Positions 7,290 to 16,003 of a stretch of DNA of 27,289 bases are shown here, piece by piece (positions within the stretch are counted from its first letter, which is position 1; every line of letters starts with the position of its first letter). Both the position numbers and the translations under genes were made by a program. Source of the stretch: JBPRGH01 sp051418055 (GTDB taxonomy: Bacteria; Bacteroidota; Bacteroidia; Cytophagales; Cyclobacteriaceae); NCBI GenBank assembly GCA_051418055.1, contig JBPRGH010000145.1:1-27289 (forward strand), given 5' to 3'. The notes under the pieces were generated by a model, which was given only the letters and a program-made list of their open reading frames with translations, had not been told where the DNA came from and did not search any database.

Positions 7290-8089
7290 ATTTTATTTTT
7301 GTAACCTCCAATAAAAAATCAACTAAGTGTAGTATCCCAATCCAACTATGTGTGGATGAAGGCTACACCTCTCTATTTATTCCCTTTCCTATGGAATGTA
7401 GCGCAACCAGATAAATTTATATGACCGAATTATCTTCCTCCTTCCTGTCAAGCTTAATTTATTTCAGCTTCTATTGTCGCGGAGCTGAATTAGTTGTATT
7501 AGCTCATGGTTTCGATAAACTATTATTCAAAGGCATTTTAACCCTCAGCTTCTGATATCTTCTTTTGTGGTCCTATCCTGCTTTTGGAAAAGTAAGTTCT
7601 CGCAGTGGTATCAGATCCTGAACTAAATTCAGGATAACTGGAGAGGAGGTTGGGATGAGCAGGAGAGCGTGTTGTTTTTATCAGAAATAACGAAAAAATC
7701 CGGGTCATTTCGAACGTAGCTTACCAAACCTAAAGGTTATCACCAACAGATTTGCGCAGTGAGAAATCTTACTCATCTATTAACGTGTACTTCCAATCAA
7801 GGAGTAATATATCTCATATCGTCGATATGACCGGAGAGGAGGATGATTGGATGCCCCAAACCCACTAAAAATCCCGGACGTATATACCCAATATCTGAGG
7901 TCTTGATAAGGAAATTATAAACAAGTAATTCCAGGGATAACATCTACAACAGGTTGTATTTTACTCTTTGCACCCAAAAAGTGGTAGTTCGGAAGTTAAA
8001 TCGATAGGTTAGGAAATCTTCCTTGTATATGATACTGAAAATTATGATCTTTATTATACAAAATATAATATTAACAAAGGAGATAGGTT
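7290..8089. other. Long non-coding stretch made of dispersed repeat modules
   Basis: No gene was found. From 7445 on it carries modules that reappear near 12030-12520: a block at 7445-7707, a CATTTCGAACGTAGCTTACC unit near 7707-7726, a GCGCAGTGAGAAATCT unit near 7757-7789, and a GGAGAGGAGG...CCCCAAACC unit at 7831-7875. A perfect CATATCG-T-CGATATG hairpin lies at 7815-7829. The stretch 7290-7440 shows nothing I can name. Confidence 0.55.
7445..7707 (+). repeat. Dispersed repeat, copy A
   Basis: This block of about 260 bp matches 12111-12372 in the same orientation, with shared runs such as GCGGAGCTGAATTAGTTGTA, CTTCTGATATCTTCTTTTGT and CAGTGGTATCAGATCCTGAA. It includes the hairpin TCCTGAA...TTCAGGA (7616-7634). 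A shorter, diverged copy lies at 9046-9145. Confidence 0.8.
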
Positions 8090-8221
8090 ATGGGAATTAA
8101 ACCAGGTCCAAAGAGAACAGCTAAATCAACTGGAAAACCAGATAAACGCCAACGGGATAATAAGGAAACTCCTGGAAATACGCCATCACTGAAGCCACAC
8201 AGGCATAAGAAAGGGGATTAA
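8090..8221 (+). CDS. Tiny basic protein (43 residues)
   Basis: The ORF starts at ATG 8090, seven bases after an AAAGGAGAT stretch that would make a good ribosome-binding site. The product is very basic and hydrophilic (MGIKPGPKRTAKSTGKPDKR, ending HRHKKGD), with no hydrophobic segment. It is probably disordered and may bind nucleic acid or ribosomes. I do not recognise a family. The next gene follows closely. Confidence 0.4.
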   Translation: MGIKPGPKRTAKSTGKPDKRQRDNKETPGNTPSLKPHRHKKGD

Positions 8222-8325
8222 TTATAATGTCCCTGAAGTAATGAGATTATTTGAAGGGCTCAGTATTGATGTGTAGGAGAGTCCATTCATATGTTAGGCT
8301 GAATTTGCTTTCTAAAAAAACAAGG

Positions 8326-8877
8326 ATGTTAAAACTTAAAATAAGATATTTAAAAAATGTAGTTTCTATCACTTTCTTATTAATGATATTAATAAGTACT
8401 TCCACTTATGCTCAGACCGAAAAACATGAATTAAACATTGGATACGGTGAACCATCTGTTGGCCATATTGAATATAACAGGTTAATAAAAAACCATTCTT
8501 TTGGTATTTCAGCTGGCTCGAGTATAGCATTAGAAACTGCATCCGTAAGGTCTGTTTTTCTCAATTACAAATTTTACTGGGGCAAAGCGAACATTGATTC
8601 ATCTTTACCAAAATTTTATTACTCCCCATCTGTAGGCATTGTATTTTTAAGTGATCAATATGGCAACTATGAGAATCCATTTTCCCATTCTCTGCTCGGG
8701 ATCACAAATAATTTAGGAGTTAAATTTTTCATAACGAATACCATAGGATTGAATATTGATACAGGCATAGGAGTTTACTCCGGAAATGTTAATAATTCCT
8801 CAGGTTGCTATTTATGTGATGACGCTCACCAACCGATAAGAATTTCATATAAATTTCAAGTTTTTCATACGTTTTAA
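8326..8877 (+). CDS. Outer-membrane beta-barrel-like exported protein
   Basis: From ATG 8326 the product is 183 residues with a signal peptide (KNVVSITFLLMILISTSTYA, cleavage before QTEKHEL). The open frame extends to 8251, but the added 25 residues precede and spoil the signal peptide. The mature part shows alternating strands (ELNIGYGEPSVGHIEYNR, SFGISAGSSIAL, VFLNYKFYWG, YYSPSVGIVFL, LGVKFFITNTIGLNIDTGIGVY) and ends in an aromatic F, as expected for a small barrel such as an outer-membrane protein of the OmpA/PorT-like size class. Substrate unknown. Confidence 0.6.
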   Translation: MLKLKIRYLKNVVSITFLLMILISTSTYAQTEKHELNIGYGEPSVGHIEYNRLIKNHSFGISAGSSIALETASVRSVFLNYKFYWGKANIDSSLPKFYYSPSVGIVFLSDQYGNYENPFSHSLLGITNNLGVKFFITNTIGLNIDTGIGVYSGNVNNSSGCYLCDDAHQPIRISYKFQVFHTF

Positions 8878-8929
8878 ATTGCTAAAAAAGCCCACAGGAT
8901 CTAAAAGTAGCTTGTATTTTTAGGAGACT

Positions 8930-9054
8930 TTGATGACAAAAATATGATGGATTAAAATTTTCACTTATTCAGCACCTGCGCGACAAGCTTTGGAAGTTTC
9001 AATAGATAGTCTTACCACAACCTTCATTGGAGATGATTTTAGTGATACGTTTTA
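8930..9054 (+). pseudogene. Decayed C-terminus of a secreted protein
   Basis: Around 8947-9015 the sequence matches 10332-10400 of the intact secreted protein gene at both DNA and protein level (TYSAPARQALEVSID against TYSEPSQQTLQVSIE). One base is missing in the TTTTC(T)ACTTAT stretch, which breaks the frame, and the tail ends prematurely at TAA 9052-9054. It is the remnant of a related gene, either a former tandem copy or a recombination scar. Confidence 0.6.
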
Positions 9055-9145
9055 ATATCTTCTTGCTGAGGTTCTATTCTGCTCATAGGATTATCTTTTC
9101 TCTGTGGTATTAGATCCTGATCCCAATAAACTAAACTATTGGGAC
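9046..9145 (+). repeat. Dispersed repeat, diverged partial copy C
   Basis: The order TTTTAATATCTTCTT, GGTTCTATTCTG, GTGGTATTAGATCCTGA resembles the core of copies A and B. Here the hairpin is a different one: TCCCAATA (9121-9128) with TATTGGGA (9137-9144), a perfect 8 bp stem. The region from 9146 to 9374 shows no gene and no repeat I can name. Confidence 0.55.
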
Positions 9146-9374
9146 AGAATGCGGGGGGAATCAATTCAATGCTACAAAACTCCACTCCAATTTTCATAGT
9201 GTCTCGCTGCGAACTAGCTAATTAGACATTTCAATAAATTCCAATAGTACCGGATTTTCATCTGTTGGTAAGATAAAACCATGTACTGGGAAACATTTTA
9301 GCAATATTTTAAGAAACTGTTGCCACTTTTATTAAAACGATAAGAGATCTGCGAAACCAAATTCTTTTAATATT

Positions 9375-10586
9375 ATGAAAAATTATTTATTTATTTTGTT
9401 TTTCATATCAGCTGCAATAAATGTGAGTGCAGCTGATATAGAGATTACAGGACCAGCATTTGCTTGTCCGGGTGTAGCATATACTTACACTGCAAGTGCA
9501 AGTAATGTTTTCGGTGCACGTGATGGATGTTTCGGAATGAAGTATTGGGATGATGGGGCATGGGTATATCCCGAACCTAATTTTGCAGCCTGTGGTTGTG
9601 ATAGTAATAGTAGCACAATCAGTTACGATATTACATGGACAACTACTGGAAATAAAGAAATCGAATTTTGGTTTCTACCAGATAATAATTGGGATTGTAC
9701 CTATGATTACGAATCATATTTTGTAGAAGTGAGAGCTGTTCCTCCTGGAGAACCAACAGATTCTGATGGTAAATTAGTATTCTGTACGACTAATGAAACA
9801 AAAACAATTTCTATAAATGGCCTTAATAATACGGCGGATGATTGTTATTACCATTATGAATATGATTGGATAGTACCTACAGGCTGGTCTATAGTTCCTG
9901 TTACTGGTACTGCTACCCCTATTTCTGGAGGAATTAGAACTTACTCAACCGAGGTTAACGTTACCTCTCAATCTACAAATTTAGCTATGGGATCAGCTGG
10001 AAATTATAAAATAATAGTAAAATCGGCACCAGACTGGCCATACCCTGTGCAAAGTGAACGAACAATATGGATTGGATCTCCTGATTATCCGGTTTTTCAT
10101 CCCGATTCGGATGATAATTTAGAGGTAGGACAGGAGGGGTTGGCTTTGATCAGCTATTCCGCATTAGATCCAATAGTAAGCTGGTCTGAAACGGGTCCCC
10201 TGGATTATATAAATGGTGATATTACTAAAGCCAGATACCAATCATACAGCAATACTGGAACTGGTTATATCTATGCCCTTTTATCAAATTCTTGTGGTTC
10301 AAGGGAGCAAAGATTGGCTTATGAAGTAACTGATGGTTTAAAATTTTCTACTTATTCAGAACCTTCTCAGCAAACTTTGCAAGTTTCAATAGAAGATCCT
10401 GATTATTCAAATGAAGATGTACATGTAGAAATCAGTGATATATATGCAAAAAAAGTATTTTCAGGGATATTTAATGCTAATAAATTTCAAATTGATCTTA
10501 AAGGAAAAGCAAATAAACTGGATATGATAATCATCTGGGTTACATCAATGAATAAAACCGGAAGTGAAAAAATTATCTTAAAGTAG
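9375..10586 (+). CDS. Large secreted PKD-like protein, probable type IX secretion substrate
   Basis: The 403-residue protein has a clear signal peptide (MKNYLFILFFISAAINVSA, then ADIEI). At least two PKD/Ig-like modules follow (about residues 22-120 and 125-235, with YTYTASASN and YDWIVPTGWSI strands and paired Cys). The last 75 residues resemble a divergent type A sorting tail: VEISDIYAKKVFSGIF, then KFQIDLKG, a strand, and KTGSEKIILK. I infer export through the type IX system and attachment to or release from the surface. No catalytic motif was seen; an adhesin or binding role is likely. A decayed relative lies just upstream at 8930-9054, and a strong terminator follows. Confidence 0.7.
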   Translation: MKNYLFILFFISAAINVSAADIEITGPAFACPGVAYTYTASASNVFGARDGCFGMKYWDDGAWVYPEPNFAACGCDSNSSTISYDITWTTTGNKEIEFWFLPDNNWDCTYDYESYFVEVRAVPPGEPTDSDGKLVFCTTNETKTISINGLNNTADDCYYHYEYDWIVPTGWSIVPVTGTATPISGGIRTYSTEVNVTSQSTNLAMGSAGNYKIIVKSAPDWPYPVQSERTIWIGSPDYPVFHPDSDDNLEVGQEGLALISYSALDPIVSWSETGPLDYINGDITKARYQSYSNTGTGYIYALLSNSCGSREQRLAYEVTDGLKFSTYSEPSQQTLQVSIEDPDYSNEDVHVEISDIYAKKVFSGIFNANKFQIDLKGKANKLDMIIIWVTSMNKTGSEKIILK

Positions 10587-10591
10587 CTGTT

Positions 10592-10632
10592 TTAATCCAC
10601 CGGTTTGGTTCCGGTGGATTAATTATTTTATT
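10592..10632 (+). terminator. Strong 12 bp terminator hairpin
   Basis: TTAATCCACCGG (10592-10603) and CCGGTGGATTAA (10611-10622) are perfectly complementary around TTTGGTT, followed by TTATTTTATTTT. It separates the two large secreted-protein genes, which are therefore probably transcribed independently. Confidence 0.8.
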
Positions 10633-10644
10633 TTAATAATTATT

Positions 10645-12027
10645 ATGTTATTGAAATTAATATATGCTCTTCTTTTCTTCTTATGCCTTCCATTAGGAGA
10701 TGTATCTTCTCAAAACCTCATTCCAAATCCTGGTTTTGAGGAATATAAATATTTGTCCTGCAACCCCAGAGATTTTATTGAAGATTTTGTTGAGCACTGG
10801 AGCCAGCCTTTAGGTACATCTACTGATTATTGGCATGAATCCCAATACTTCTCTGATGATAACTGTAATAGGCTTTGGACAAAACCATCATTTCCTGCAA
10901 ATTCAGGACAAGCTATGATCGGGATCTTCACTTACGTATATATTGGTGATAATGCCAAGTCGAATTATAGAGAATATATTCAAACAAAACTTAAAAATAA
11001 AACAAAAGAGGGCCAGGTGTATAATGTTGAATTTTTTTATCGAACAGATAACAAATATGATTGGATTAATAATAATCTAGGTTTTTATTTTTCAACGGAT
11101 CTTATTGATGAAAAAAAAGATGATTCTCCATCGATATTGTCTTATAACCCACAGTTTAAAATTGATTCTATTTTACAAAAATCAGATAATTGGATAAAAG
11201 TATCCTCATGCTTTTTTTCGGAGAAATCCTATGAATTTGTGACAATTGGAAATTTCTACGATGACACCGTAAATATTATTCAAGGCACAGATAAAGTTAA
11301 AGGAGTCGCTGGTGCCTATTATTACCTGGATGATATATCCATAACTGAATTGGAATATAATTTAACAGGTCTTCCGAAGGCATATGATTTTTGTTACTCG
11401 GATCCTGGTATAACTGTTTCTTATAATGTCCAGGGGGCAACGGGCTATTCATGGTCAAACGGATCAACCGGAAATTCAGCTGATTACAATGATAGAAAAG
11501 ATGGTGAGCATTTTGTTGATATACATTTTAATGAATGTACATACCGGCATCATTTTGAGATTGATTACAAAGAAGATATAGAGATAGGAGCGGATACTAC
11601 ATTGTGTTATCAGGAATCTATTATACTTAATACCACACATTCTATTAAAAAATATCAATGGTCGACAGGCGCCGTCGATCGTTCTATTATTGTTTCCCAA
11701 CCTGGAATTTATACCCTTCAAATACCAGATGAATCGTGCTATATCAGTGATACGGTAAGAATAGATTTTGAGCATTGTCCGGGCTTTATCCCTAATGTCA
11801 TAACCCCTAATCAGGATCAGTATAATGAATTTTTTAAAGTTGAAAATATTGAAAGCCGGAGGTGGTATTTAAATATTTATAATCGATGGGGTATTGAGGT
11901 ATACACTGATGATAATTACCAAAATACATGGAATGGCTATGGATTAGATCCGGGTATTTATTATTACCACCTTAATTCGCCTGACCTGAATAAATCAGTG
12001 AAAGGATGGGTTCAGGTTATTAGATAG
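10645..12027 (+). CDS. Secreted protein with gliding-motility-associated (CHU_C) sorting domain
   Basis: The 460-residue protein has a signal peptide (LKLIYALLFFLCLPLGDVSS). The N-terminal third starts NLIPNPGFEEYK and has a jelly-roll, carbohydrate-binding look (residues 24-235). Two short Ig/PKD-type repeats follow, each with a Y.WS.G motif (GYSWSNGSTG; YQWSTGAVDRS). The C-terminal 85 residues are a classic CHU_C domain: FIPNVITPNQDQYNEFF, YLNIYNRWGIEVY, WNGYG, PGIYYYHL, KGWVQVIR. This type B tail directs type IX secretion and surface retention. It probably binds polysaccharide or another surface ligand; no hydrolase motif was seen. The start ATG 10645 lies just after the terminator of the preceding gene. 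Dispersed repeats begin three bases after its stop. Confidence 0.85.
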   Translation: MLLKLIYALLFFLCLPLGDVSSQNLIPNPGFEEYKYLSCNPRDFIEDFVEHWSQPLGTSTDYWHESQYFSDDNCNRLWTKPSFPANSGQAMIGIFTYVYIGDNAKSNYREYIQTKLKNKTKEGQVYNVEFFYRTDNKYDWINNNLGFYFSTDLIDEKKDDSPSILSYNPQFKIDSILQKSDNWIKVSSCFFSEKSYEFVTIGNFYDDTVNIIQGTDKVKGVAGAYYYLDDISITELEYNLTGLPKAYDFCYSDPGITVSYNVQGATGYSWSNGSTGNSADYNDRKDGEHFVDIHFNECTYRHHFEIDYKEDIEIGADTTLCYQESIILNTTHSIKKYQWSTGAVDRSIIVSQPGIYTLQIPDESCYISDTVRIDFEHCPGFIPNVITPNQDQYNEFFKVENIESRRWYLNIYNRWGIEVYTDDNYQNTWNGYGLDPGIYYYHLNSPDLNKSVKGWVQVIR

Positions 12028-12110
12028 AGATGACGGAGAGGGGAGTTGATTTAATACCCCAACCAACTAAAAAACCCGTCATTTCGAACGTAGCTTACCC
12101 TCTCCCTTAC

Positions 12111-12372
12111 CGTCAAGCTGAATTTATTTCAGCTTCAATTTTCGCGGAGCTGAATTAGTTGTATTAGCTCATGGTTTTCGAATAAACTGTTATTCAGAGG
12201 ATATCTTACCCTCAGCTTCTGATATCTTCTTTTGTGGTTCTATTCTGGTGTTGCAGGTTATGTTCAGGCAGTGGTATCAGATCCTGAACTAAATTCAGGA
12301 TGACTGGAGAGGAGGCTGGGATGAGCATGGGAGAGTGTTGTTTATATCAGAAATAACGAAAAAATACGGGTC
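12111..12372 (+). repeat. Dispersed repeat, copy B
   Basis: This is the partner of copy A (7445-7707), in direct orientation. It contains the hairpins AAGCTGAA...TTCAGCTT near 12115-12135 and TCCTGAA...TTCAGGA near 12282-12300. The two copies flank the block with the beta-barrel and the two large secreted-protein genes, so recombination between them could delete or duplicate that block. Confidence 0.8.
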
Positions 12373-12540
12373 AAAGAAGCGACTGTGGCAATCTGGTCAA
12401 TTGATCAACAAGATTACTTCGTCGGCACAAAGCTTTCAATAAATTTTAACATTACTAAGCCTCCTCGTAATGACGATTTCATAGGGTTGCGCAGTGAGAA
12501 ATCTCACTCCTCAATTAACGTAAACTCACTCACATAAAAA

Positions 12541-12600
12541 AAGAGGCACCTACCACAGTGCCTCTTACAGTCAACCTATCTTTCCGCGGTGGGAAAGATT
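12541..12600. terminator. Two adjacent hairpins in the convergent region
   Basis: AAGAGGCAC (12541-12549) pairs with GTGCCTCTT (12558-12566). The A-run before it gives a T-tail on the reverse strand, so it probably ends the reverse operon starting at 14754. A second stem, TCTTTCC...GGGAAAGA, follows near 12581-12599. Confidence 0.6.
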
Positions 12601-12740
12601 CAGTGAAGGTGAAAATAAAGACTATTTTAATTATAACAAAGTCTCAGTCTTCAATCTGGTGTTTTTTTAACATTTGTTGATTTTTTAATCTAAAACAGGA
12701 TGCTTAACAGTAAAAATATCCATTCTGTGATCTAGACCAT

Positions 12741-14081
12741 TTAATTCTCTTTGGTTCGTGCCGGCGTTTTCTTTATGGAGCTTCTTACCTGTACGATCTT
12801 GTTTAACAGGTCAAACCAGAAAGGAGCGCCTAATGAAATAGCGAGGGCAGTGAGTAAATAGCCAATAAAGTTTTTGAAATTAAAGATGCTATAACAGATA
12901 TACTCACTGGTATTTAAAAAAAGCACATTATTATGAAGATCTAAACTATCATATGAATTTCTTACCCTTTCAGGATGCAACCTGAAATTATCAGCTATAT
13001 ATAAATACTGATTGGCAGTATCCTTAATGAAAATAAGATTTTGTTTATCCGGGTTTTTCACCTTTTGGTCTTTTTTAATAAGTTCATGCTCTGCAGAAAT
13101 ATTCCACCCCATTCCCATCACCATATTTGCTTCTTCTATATCATTGATGATCTGATCCCTAACAAGCAGAAGTGAATCATATTTATTCTGCATCTCTTCA
13201 TAGCTAGCAAATTCATTTGTATTGACTGGGGCAACAGGACGTGGGTTATTTTCTATATAGGCTGAAGCCAACTGTACCATCTGCTCACGTGCTTCTTTAT
13301 CTTTTGACAGGATATCAACTATTTCCAGTGTATTGGCATTGAAAAGCACTGCCAGCATAAATCCTATGATAAATATTATCAATTGAATAGTGCGCTTATA
13401 CCAGCCGGTTGCTCTCTCCATAGTTTCATCAAACCATTTTTCCAGCTTTAATTGAAATATTTCCAGGTCATTTTGAGCGTCATCAAGCAAGGAGGCCAGG
13501 TAGCTGCGGGTTTCACCACTGATTAAAGGAAGACCCTGCCGGTTCGTAATCATCCTGATGCTTTCAAGAGCTGTATCCGTATCATTATGTTCAAGTATTC
13601 TGTTGATGGCTTTTAACTTTTCGCTATCCGATTCGCCGTTGGTCAAACCGCTGCTTATTTTTTCCTGTTCATTTATAGCGTATTTGTTACCGGAAGATCT
13701 TATAATATCAATTACTACTTTTGAAAATGTATCCGGTGGCATGTAGGAGGGCTTGGAGAAGAATTTATTTACCGCCAGATATTTTATAGCAGGATGGCTA
13801 TAAAATGCCCTGAAAGCCGGACCTCCCCTTTTACCTGTAAATAATATCCTTAGTTCATTGTAAATATTCCTGATGAGATAAGCGAGCTTGTTATTACGCC
13901 ACCATCCTCCTTTATCAGGTTTTTCATCTTCGAGCATCCTGCAGATGGCCTGCGCCAGGTTACGGGCTCTCATACCCATTATTACCGCGGTCATTTCACT
14001 TATTACAGATGCCAGGAGGCTGTAGAGCAGAAATATAAAGATCAGGCCTATGACAACATCAAGTACTACTGAATCAAACAT
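12741..14081 (-). CDS. Multi-pass membrane protein of unknown function
   Basis: The 446-residue protein has a transmembrane helix at residues 8-28 (DVVIGLIFIFLLYSLLASVI), one at about 232-250 (IQLIIFIIGFMLAVLFNAN) and one near 400-425 (YLLTALAISLGAPFWFDLL). Soluble segments lie between them. I recognise a widespread but uncharacterised family by the conserved FYSHPAIKYL, WFDETMERATGWYKR and ISLGAPFWFDLLNK stretches. It lies 4 bp downstream of the amidase-like gene and is co-transcribed with it. The context with cell-wall, nuclease and phospholipase enzymes suggests a role in handling or tolerating such enzymes, or in envelope damage. That link is inference. Confidence 0.75.
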   Translation of the reverse strand: MFDSVVLDVVIGLIFIFLLYSLLASVISEMTAVIMGMRARNLAQAICRMLEDEKPDKGGWWRNNKLAYLIRNIYNELRILFTGKRGGPAFRAFYSHPAIKYLAVNKFFSKPSYMPPDTFSKVVIDIIRSSGNKYAINEQEKISSGLTNGESDSEKLKAINRILEHNDTDTALESIRMITNRQGLPLISGETRSYLASLLDDAQNDLEIFQLKLEKWFDETMERATGWYKRTIQLIIFIIGFMLAVLFNANTLEIVDILSKDKEAREQMVQLASAYIENNPRPVAPVNTNEFASYEEMQNKYDSLLLVRDQIINDIEEANMVMGMGWNISAEHELIKKDQKVKNPDKQNLIFIKDTANQYLYIADNFRLHPERVRNSYDSLDLHNNVLFLNTSEYICYSIFNFKNFIGYLLTALAISLGAPFWFDLLNKIVQVRSSIKKTPARTKEN

Positions 14082-14085
14082 ACTA

Positions 14086-14754
14086 TTATTGGCTTAAAAG
14101 GCTGATTAAATGATCCCTTGTATTCGGTCCGAAAATGCCATCTATCGAAAGGCTGCTTTTGGTTGCCTGCAGGGCTTTTACCGCTGCTTCCGTTTTACTG
14201 CCATAATCACCATCAGGTTTTCCACAGGAAAAACCGGCAGCATTTAATGCTTCCTGCAGTGCTTTTACATCTGCCCCTTTGTTGCCTTTTCTTAATTCCT
14301 TATCCGGTACCTGAAGAAGGTTATGAACTTCTAGTCTGCGGATCCCCAGTATTGTCCGTGACGGATAAGCCGCAACCGAAACACTGTTACTCTGATTGCC
14401 CCCTAAACAAAATACCTGCTTTTTATCTGATGAATATCCCAAAAATATAGCTACATGACCTTTCCAGGAGCTGACACTTTCTCTCCAGAGGATCACTATA
14501 TCACCTGGTGCAGGATCTGATGTAACATTTGTACCTATATCAAGCCAGGATCTTGCGTTGGCTTTATTTGTCCTTTCCAGCTCGGCTTTCAGCGCTACCC
14601 AGTTTATAAAGATGCTGCACCAGGGTGTTTCATCATCATTTATCCAGTTGAACCCTGTCTGTTTTGCATAATCAACAATGATCGGATTATGGTCTGAACC
14701 GGGAAGTTCTTTTGTTCCAAGCTCATTTGCTGCGATTCTAAGGATGCTGCTCAT
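14086..14754 (-). CDS. TIGR02594-type (NlpC/P60-CHAP-like) protein with peptidoglycan-binding domain
   Basis: The 222-residue protein has two domains. Residues 1-140 match the TIGR02594 cysteine-peptidase/amidase family: catalytic Cys46 in PWCSIFINW, ARSWLDIG, PGDIVILWR, His100 in KGHVAIFLG, and LGGNQ at 117-121. Residues 154-220 form a PG_binding_1 domain (RKGNKGADVKALQEALN, DGDYGSKTEAAVKALQ, DGIFGPNTR). It should cleave peptide bonds in peptidoglycan. No signal peptide is visible, so it needs another export route, or release by lysis, like phage endolysins and injection-system effectors. It is the first gene of the reverse operon, divergent from the nuclease gene. Confidence 0.85.
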   Translation of the reverse strand: MSSILRIAANELGTKELPGSDHNPIIVDYAKQTGFNWINDDETPWCSIFINWVALKAELERTNKANARSWLDIGTNVTSDPAPGDIVILWRESVSSWKGHVAIFLGYSSDKKQVFCLGGNQSNSVSVAAYPSRTILGIRRLEVHNLLQVPDKELRKGNKGADVKALQEALNAAGFSCGKPDGDYGSKTEAAVKALQATKSSLSIDGIFGPNTRDHLISLLSQ

Positions 14755-14990
14755 TTGTTACTGGCTGGTTATCTGCTATTTGTGAAAGTAAATCTGTGAC
14801 AAGGTAAATTTTTTACCGGATCATTTACAAATGAATTTTCAAATATTTTATTAGGAAGCATGAAAATACCCAACGTTGGGTACTGGAAAGTATGTGTATT
14901 AAATAATTGTGCAGCAGGAATATATTGATCCTTATTTGGAATTTTAAGATTTAATTCTGTACTTCATATGGTCAACTTAAGCCGGAAACC
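14755..14990. promoter_or_regulatory. Divergent promoter region with perfect TACCCAACGTTGGGTA palindrome
   Basis: The 236 bp gap lies between the reverse amidase gene and the forward nuclease gene. At 14867-14882 sits a perfect 16 bp palindrome, TACCCAACGTTGGGTA, roughly mid-way, where one regulator could control both directions. Promoter boxes could not be assigned with confidence. Confidence 0.5.
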
Positions 14991-15854
14991 ATGAAGTACG
15001 ATTTTCTTTCACGTTCTTCTCTGAAAATTTCAAAGTTAATTAACTCCCGTATAGTCTTAGTAGTAATTGCTGTCTTGCTTATTTCCTGCAGTAGTATTGC
15101 ACAGCACCGGGCAGAAATCCATAGCAAGCACTGGATAGGCGGATATCCTTATGGAACTCCTGAAACGAATGACCTGATCATAAGGGATATTTATGCGCTT
15201 AGCAATAATGATGAGACAAAATTTGCAGACTGGGTTGCCTATCGCCTGGATAAGGAAATTATAAATGGTAGCACGAAAGTAAGGAACTGGGCCCCAGATC
15301 CATGGCTTGATCAGGGTGAAACCTTAGAGCCCTATCCAGATCATGGTGATTATAATGGAGCACATGATTCACTCAAGACAGACCGTGGGCATCAGGCTCC
15401 TTTAGGTAGTTTTGATGGTTCTCCTTATTGGTATGAAGTAAATTACTTTTCAAATATTACACCTCAGAAATCCAATCTTAATCAGGGAGCGTGGAAGCGA
15501 CTGGAGGGTAAGGTGAGGGATATGGTTGATAAACTTGAAGTGGTTTATGTGATAACGGGGCCATTATATGAAAGAGAAATGACTAAAATGCCAGGCGCTG
15601 ATGAGGATCACAAAGTACCGAGTGGATACTGGAAAATCATTTTATATCAAAATCAACATGAATATATTGAGCCTCTGGCTTTCATATTTGATCAGGAGAC
15701 GCCTCGAAATGCAGATCTAAGCAATCACCTGTTTACGATTGATGAAGTGGAGAACCGGTCAGGACTGGATTTTCTATGGATGTTAGAGGATAGAAAGGAA
15801 GATGCAATTGAAGCTAATAAGAATGAGGACTGGTTTACGGATAATATGGATTAA
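14991..15854 (+). CDS. Secreted DNA/RNA non-specific endonuclease (Serratia nuclease type)
   Basis: The 287-residue protein has an N-terminal signal with a lipobox (LLISC, Cys33), so it is probably a lipoprotein, though cleavage after SIA is also possible. The domain is the beta-beta-alpha-metal Endonuclease_NS fold: DRGHQAP at 131-137 holds the general base His134, and SNITPQKSNLNQGAWKRLE at 154-172 holds the metal-binding Asn (Asn164). TGPLYERE and PSGYWK are further family hallmarks shared with Serratia marcescens nuclease. It degrades DNA and RNA outside the cytoplasm, for nutrient recovery, biofilm DNA or competition. It is the first forward gene of a nuclease-patatin pair. Confidence 0.92.
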   Translation: MKYDFLSRSSLKISKLINSRIVLVVIAVLLISCSSIAQHRAEIHSKHWIGGYPYGTPETNDLIIRDIYALSNNDETKFADWVAYRLDKEIINGSTKVRNWAPDPWLDQGETLEPYPDHGDYNGAHDSLKTDRGHQAPLGSFDGSPYWYEVNYFSNITPQKSNLNQGAWKRLEGKVRDMVDKLEVVYVITGPLYEREMTKMPGADEDHKVPSGYWKIILYQNQHEYIEPLAFIFDQETPRNADLSNHLFTIDEVENRSGLDFLWMLEDRKEDAIEANKNEDWFTDNMD

Positions 15855-15926
15855 TCAGGAAGGACTAAGCAGCCTTAAAAGAGCGATAATTTCATAGGGA
15901 GGCAGATAGAAAGCATTGGGAAGTAG

Positions 15927-15943
15927 TACCCCGCCGTTGGGAG
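15927..15943. promoter_or_regulatory. Degenerate relative of the TACCC/GGGTA palindrome
   Basis: TACCCCGCCGTTGGGA keeps both half-site cores (TACCC, CGTTGGG) with an extra base between them, about 60 bp before the patatin ATG. The same type of site upstream of both nuclease and patatin would hint at co-regulation. The match is imperfect, so this is weak. Confidence 0.3.
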
Positions 15944-16003
15944 GATAAATATATAAAAACAGATATATCGTGATATTTTGAATAATAATAAAAACCCAAC
16001 TAT

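Larger units (their letters stand above)
12028..12740. other. Non-coding repeat-rich stretch
   Basis: No gene is present. It carries the GGAGAGGGGAG...ATACCCCAACC module with CATTTCGAACGTAGCTTACC at about 12032-12098, repeat copy B, the GCGCAGTGAGAAATCT module at about 12489-12521, and two hairpins near 12541-12600. The last 140 bp before the reverse gene are A/T-rich with no named feature. Confidence 0.55.
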
